Origin: Treponema sp.
GTDB lineage: Bacteria; Spirochaetota; Spirochaetia; Treponematales; Treponemataceae
Direction of reading: 5' to 3'
Length of the DNA: 44,480 nucleotides
Assembly (NCBI RefSeq): GCF_024696245.1
Contig: NZ_JAILGZ010000126.1
Location: 1-44,480 of the forward strand
Position 1 is the stretch's first letter. The number at the start of each line of letters is the position of its first letter. Shown here one piece after another: positions 41,912 to 44,480 of the stretch. The notes below the pieces were generated by a model. That model saw nothing but the letters and a program-made list of their open reading frames with translations. It was not told the DNA's origin and ran no database searches. The position numbers were made by a program, and so were the translations under genes.

Positions 41912-41940
41912 TTGTTTTTTTAATTGATAAGCATTAAAAT
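41912..41940 (+). promoter_or_regulatory. Promoter with leaderless start for the tsaEB-associated unit
   Basis: TTGTTT-N17-TAAAAT ends 7 bases before the ATG at 41948. No Shine-Dalgarno sequence lies between. The -10 box is identical to that of lnt. Confidence 0.5.
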
Positions 41941-41947
41941 ATACTTT

Positions 41948-42211
41948 ATGAGGATTTTAGGATTACGAGCAATTTCTAAAGAGGAAAGCTACATATACTA
42001 CATCGACAGATACAAAGCCACAGTCATTATGGAAGTGCTCAATCAGCAGGTATCCTTTCAAGTGAATTTTTCAATTGAAATAAATCCTCTTGGAATGAAA
42101 AATATAGATCTGGAGCCTTTACCAAAAACTCTTGACTATCCGGTCCTTCCTATTACAAAATCTTTAAAACAATACATTACGGAACTTTCCAATGAAGGAA
42201 AACTTCCCTGA
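41948..42211 (+). CDS. Small conserved-looking protein of unknown function
   Basis: The 87-residue protein (MRILGLRAISKEESYIYYID; EINPLGMKNIDLEPLP) has no signal peptide and mixed strand and helix content. The ATG at 41948 is preferred over a TTG at 41924 because it fits the predicted transcription start. It begins the unit with tsaE (14 bp downstream) and tsaB. No family recognised. Confidence 0.7.
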   Translation: MRILGLRAISKEESYIYYIDRYKATVIMEVLNQQVSFQVNFSIEINPLGMKNIDLEPLPKTLDYPVLPITKSLKQYITELSNEGKLP

Positions 42212-42225
42212 TACAAAGGCAAATT

Positions 42226-42657
42226 ATGACTTTTCATACTAATTCCTCAGAAGAAACCATTGAACTTGGAAAAAAAATCGGTGCTCATTTAAAAAGCGGT
42301 GATGTCATCGCCATGACAGGTACACTTGCTGCCGGAAAAACAACTATTACAAAAGGAATTGCTCAGGCTCTTGGTGTAAAAGACAATATTACCAGCCCTA
42401 CTTTCTGTCTCATAAGTGAATATGAAGGCAGCAGAATGCCTCTTTATCACATGGATGTTTACAGACTTGAAGGAGAAGAAGACTTTCTTAATCTGGGTGT
42501 AGAAGAAATGCTTTACGGAGACGGAGTATGCATTATTGAATGGAGCGAAAAAGTTCAGAAAGAACTTCCTAAAAAAACAATTTACATGACTATTACTCCT
42601 GACAAAGATTCAGGAAGAACAATAACAATAGAAAACTGGGATGTGGAGATAAACTGA
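42226..42657 (+). CDS. tsaE: tRNA threonylcarbamoyladenosine ATPase TsaE
   Basis: TsaE is the ATPase needed with TsaB and TsaD for t6A37 in tRNAs reading ANN codons. The 143-residue protein has P-loop MTGTLAAGKTTITKGI, ITSPTFCLISEYE, LYHMDVYRLEGEEDFLNLG and VCIIEWSEKV. Its stop overlaps the tsaB start by one base (TGATG), as expected for partners of one enzyme complex. Confidence 0.95.
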   Translation: MTFHTNSSEETIELGKKIGAHLKSGDVIAMTGTLAAGKTTITKGIAQALGVKDNITSPTFCLISEYEGSRMPLYHMDVYRLEGEEDFLNLGVEEMLYGDGVCIIEWSEKVQKELPKKTIYMTITPDKDSGRTITIENWDVEIN

Positions 42658-43346
42658 TGAATGCCCTTGCAATTGATTGTGCCGTATCAAAAATTACAGT
42701 AGCAGCAAAAAAAGAAAATAACCTTATTAAACTTACTCTGGATGTAGGAATTAAACAGTCAGAAAAACTTCTTCCTGCGGTTGATTATGTTATGAAAGAG
42801 GCAGGTCTTACTGCTTCAGATCTTAATTATACAGTATGTACTTCTGGCCCTGGAACTTTTACAGGTTTAAGACTGGGTATGAGTACTTTAAAGGCCCTTA
42901 ACCTTTCCCACAATGTACCCCTATATGGAGTACCATCCCTGGAAGCCTATGCCTGGCCATACAAAAAAGCCCTTGAAACAGTAGTTCCTTTAATCGAAGC
43001 AAAAGAAGATGAATACTTCTGCAATTTCTTTGTAAGGGGAGAAAAACTCAGGGAAGATGAAGACTTAATTACGGAAGATATTCTTAAACAGATAGATGCT
43101 GATGCAGGGGTTCTTGTATGCGGCCCTGGAGCAAAGGATTTTACGGAAAGGGTAAATACAGATTATCCTATGTATTCCGTACATTGTTTTAGTCCTGAAA
43201 ACGATGCCTGTGAAAGTTTATTTGAAATTGCAGAAAACATGATAAAAGAAAAAAGGGAACCACTTTCTGATTATGATGGTCCCCTTTATGTCCGCAAAAG
43301 CGAAGCTGAAATTGTTCGTGAAAAAAAACTTAATGAAAGTAAATAG
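42657..43346 (+). CDS. tsaB: tRNA threonylcarbamoyladenosine subunit TsaB
   Basis: TsaB is an inactive ASKHA-fold partner of TsaD in t6A synthesis. The 229-residue protein has MNALAIDCAVSKITVAAKK, the segment SEKLLPAVDYVMKEAGL, and the diagnostic SGPGTFTGLRLGMSTLKALN. Length is normal. It is translated directly after tsaE. tsaD is not in the window. Confidence 0.95.
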   Translation: MNALAIDCAVSKITVAAKKENNLIKLTLDVGIKQSEKLLPAVDYVMKEAGLTASDLNYTVCTSGPGTFTGLRLGMSTLKALNLSHNVPLYGVPSLEAYAWPYKKALETVVPLIEAKEDEYFCNFFVRGEKLREDEDLITEDILKQIDADAGVLVCGPGAKDFTERVNTDYPMYSVHCFSPENDACESLFEIAENMIKEKREPLSDYDGPLYVRKSEAEIVREKKLNESK

Positions 43347-43347
43347 T

Positions 43348-43367
43348 TTTAAGAAAAAAGTTTCTTA
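43348..43367. terminator. Palindrome between convergent tsaB and csrA
   Basis: TTAAGAAA-AAAG-TTTCTTAA gives an 8-bp stem with a 4-base loop, overlapping the final codons of csrA. It may act in both directions but is AT-rich and lacks a long T run. Confidence 0.4.
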
Positions 43368-43567
43368 AGCTGTTCTTCTGTTGGCTGCTTTGAGGCAGCC
43401 ATATTTTCATTCTGTATTTCTTCAAAAACTTCCTGACGGAATACCTTTACATTTTTTGGAGCTTCAACGCCGATCTTAACCTGATCACCCCTTACTTCAA
43501 TTATTGTAAGCGTAATTTCGTCACCAATACGTATTTTCTGATCAACTTTTCTAGATAAAATTAACAT
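43349..43567 (-). CDS. csrA: Carbon storage regulator CsrA
   Basis: CsrA is a small RNA-binding dimer that blocks translation at GGA-containing leaders. The 72-residue protein has the full family core ([20 protein letters not shown], then [15 protein letters not shown]). Its ribosome-binding site GGAGGG itself contains GGA, so self-control is possible. The start overlaps the fliW stop by one base. FliW binds and inhibits CsrA, so the pair senses free flagellin. Confidence 0.97.
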   Translation of the reverse strand: MLILSRKVDQKIRIGDEITLTIIEVRGDQVKIGVEAPKNVKVFRQEVFEEIQNENMAASKQPTEEQLKKLFS

Positions 43568-44010
43568 CAGTTACCCTCCTTTGATTTAAGGGCACCGAGG
43601 ATATTGTGCTTTGTAGTCCATTTTGTTCCGTCAAGAATGGCCTGCATACACTGATGGTTTTTCTTATTGATAATAAGTGGTCCCTGGAGATTTGCAGTCA
43701 CTGCACTACCGTCACTTGGAACAGTTACTACAGTCATAACCGTAACATCAGCCGGATCCTTAATACCAATTTTAAGAAGCTCCCTGTCATCAATATCAGC
43801 TTCATAATCACTGCAGATGATAAAGGGATCTATAAGCAAAAATGCCAGATTTTCTTCTTTAAGTGACTGAAGCCACACAAAAGGTTTGTACTGACTTTCT
43901 ACTAAAACAAAATCAGTATACTCTTCAAAACCAAAGAGACCTTCCGGAATAGTAATAACATGACTCTGATCAACTTCTACAGTTCCCATCATCTTTGTTT
44001 TAACCTGCAT
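43567..44010 (-). CDS. fliW: Flagellar assembly factor FliW
   Basis: FliW binds flagellin or CsrA in a partner switch that ties flagellin translation to secretion. The 147-residue protein has the family features: [58 protein letters not shown]. It follows flgL by 37 bp and overlaps csrA, the same flgL-fliW-csrA order seen in Bacillus and in other spirochaetes. Confidence 0.96.
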   Translation of the reverse strand: MQVKTKMMGTVEVDQSHVITIPEGLFGFEEYTDFVLVESQYKPFVWLQSLKEENLAFLLIDPFIICSDYEADIDDRELLKIGIKDPADVTVMTVVTVPSDGSAVTANLQGPLIINKKNHQCMQAILDGTKWTTKHNILGALKSKEGN

Positions 44011-44047
44011 ATTATATAACCTGCCTTATTTTTAATTACCTGATTTA

Positions 44048-44480
44048 TTAACGCATATAATCAAGCAAAGTACTTGAATACATTTTTCCGGCATTACTGA
44101 GGGTTGCCTGATTTACATATTCAAGCATTTTAAGGTCAGTAATTGCCTTTGTCATATCAATGTCACCTTCCCTGCTTACAAGTCTTGTAACGTTAAGATT
44201 ATTTGTCTTAGCCAGTTCTACATTGTTCATGGCACGTTCATATTCGCTGCCTGACTTTGCAAGACGGGTTGTAAGGTTATTCATACCTTCATCTACAGTT
44301 CCTAAAATTCTTCCGCCGATAGCTTCTGTATCACCACGAAGCATTGCATCCCTAAGTGCAATAACTGAATCAAAAAGAGAACCACCTGAAACTTTTACAT
44401 TATCTGCAATATTGTATGGAGGAAGCTGACTTTTATCCTTAATAATTCCAAGGTCACCAAGAGTATTTCCGTCTTTATCT
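44048..44480 (-). CDS. flgL: Flagellar hook-associated protein FlgL, C-terminal part
   Basis: The reading frame enters from the window edge and ends at 44048; 143 codons are visible. The C-terminal flagellin-like domain is clear: SLFDSVIALRDAMLRGD, VDEGMNNLTTRLAKSGSEYE, NLNVTRLVSREGDIDMTKAI and the ending SNAGKMYSSTLLDYMR. FlgL (HAP3) joins hook to filament. The true start lies outside the window. Confidence 0.92.
   Translation of the reverse strand, partial: DKDGNTLGDLGIIKDKSQLPPYNIADNVKVSGGSLFDSVIALRDAMLRGDTEAIGGRILGTVDEGMNNLTTRLAKSGSEYERAMNNVELAKTNNLNVTRLVSREGDIDMTKAITDLKMLEYVNQATLSNAGKMYSSTLLDYMR

Noticed and set aside
1-44480. Mobile elements, prophage, CRISPR arrays or defence genes
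   Set aside because: No transposase, integrase, phage structural or cas gene, no spacer-repeat array and no attachment-site duplication were seen; the gene content is core chromosome.

Overview
The window is an AT-rich, densely packed bacterial chromosome segment from a spirochaete, most probably a Treponema. The evidence is two core flagellins of the treponemal FlaB type, the flbD-motA-motB-fliL-fliM-fliY gene order, a FliW/CsrA pair, and a housekeeping set (recO, recJ, ligA, dinB, surE, lnt, nrnA, tsaE/tsaB) whose proteins look spirochaetal. I see no phage, insertion sequence or CRISPR array. The first 305 bases are a near-perfect fold-back that looks like a contig-end artefact and cuts off the end of fliY.

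Layout. 79-4367 (minus): flagellar motor and switch operon, flbD to fliY, with flbD as first gene. 4512-6619 (plus): OmpR-type two-component system. 6582-7726 (minus): rpoZ-miaA. 7890-11821 (plus): recO, recJ and a secreted M23 peptidase. 11802-16366 (minus): a GHKL-like protein of unknown role, a lipoprotein, trmB and ligA. 16426-22215 (plus): a large membrane protein, dinB, a UvrD/PcrA-type helicase and a lipoprotein. 22223-26999 (minus): a galactokinase-like GHMP protein, surE, a TPR protein and an NHL/VWA lipoprotein. 27072-30674 (plus): lnt with a long basic tail, a BioY-like protein, nrdR and a CxxC redox protein. 30701-33365: a CAU tRNA, ornithine carbamoyltransferase, a secreted protein and nrnA. 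33442-41887: a flagellar filament region with a sigma-54-controlled sigma-like gene, rdgB, two flagellins, flaG, fliD, an unknown gene and a PilZ protein. 41948-43346: a small unknown gene, tsaE and tsaB. 43349-44480 (minus): flgL (partial), fliW and csrA.

The most striking structure lies at 33442-34600. Four copies of a 15-bp dyad (TTAGT-N5-ACTAA) are repeated at exactly 20-bp intervals, about 100-160 bp upstream of a full-consensus sigma-54 promoter (33581-33596). That promoter drives a protein whose segments resemble sigma-70 regions 2 and 4. Next come rdgB and then a flagellin with a sigma-28-type promoter, three A-tracts in front of it, and a leader holding a 10-bp hairpin with an AGGA loop plus a second GGA at the ribosome-binding site. 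That is the expected form of a CsrA-controlled leader, and csrA and fliW lie in the same window. Together these suggest a layered filament control: enhancer-binding protein and sigma-54, then a sigma-like protein, sigma-28 promoters, and CsrA/FliW. The links between layers are inference.

A second recurring pattern is that five genes lacking a Shine-Dalgarno sequence each have a -35/-10 promoter with a 17-bp spacer whose -10 box ends 6 or 7 bases before the ATG, so their transcripts are predicted to be leaderless. Two of them (16366 minus and 16426 plus) are divergent with abutting -35 boxes.
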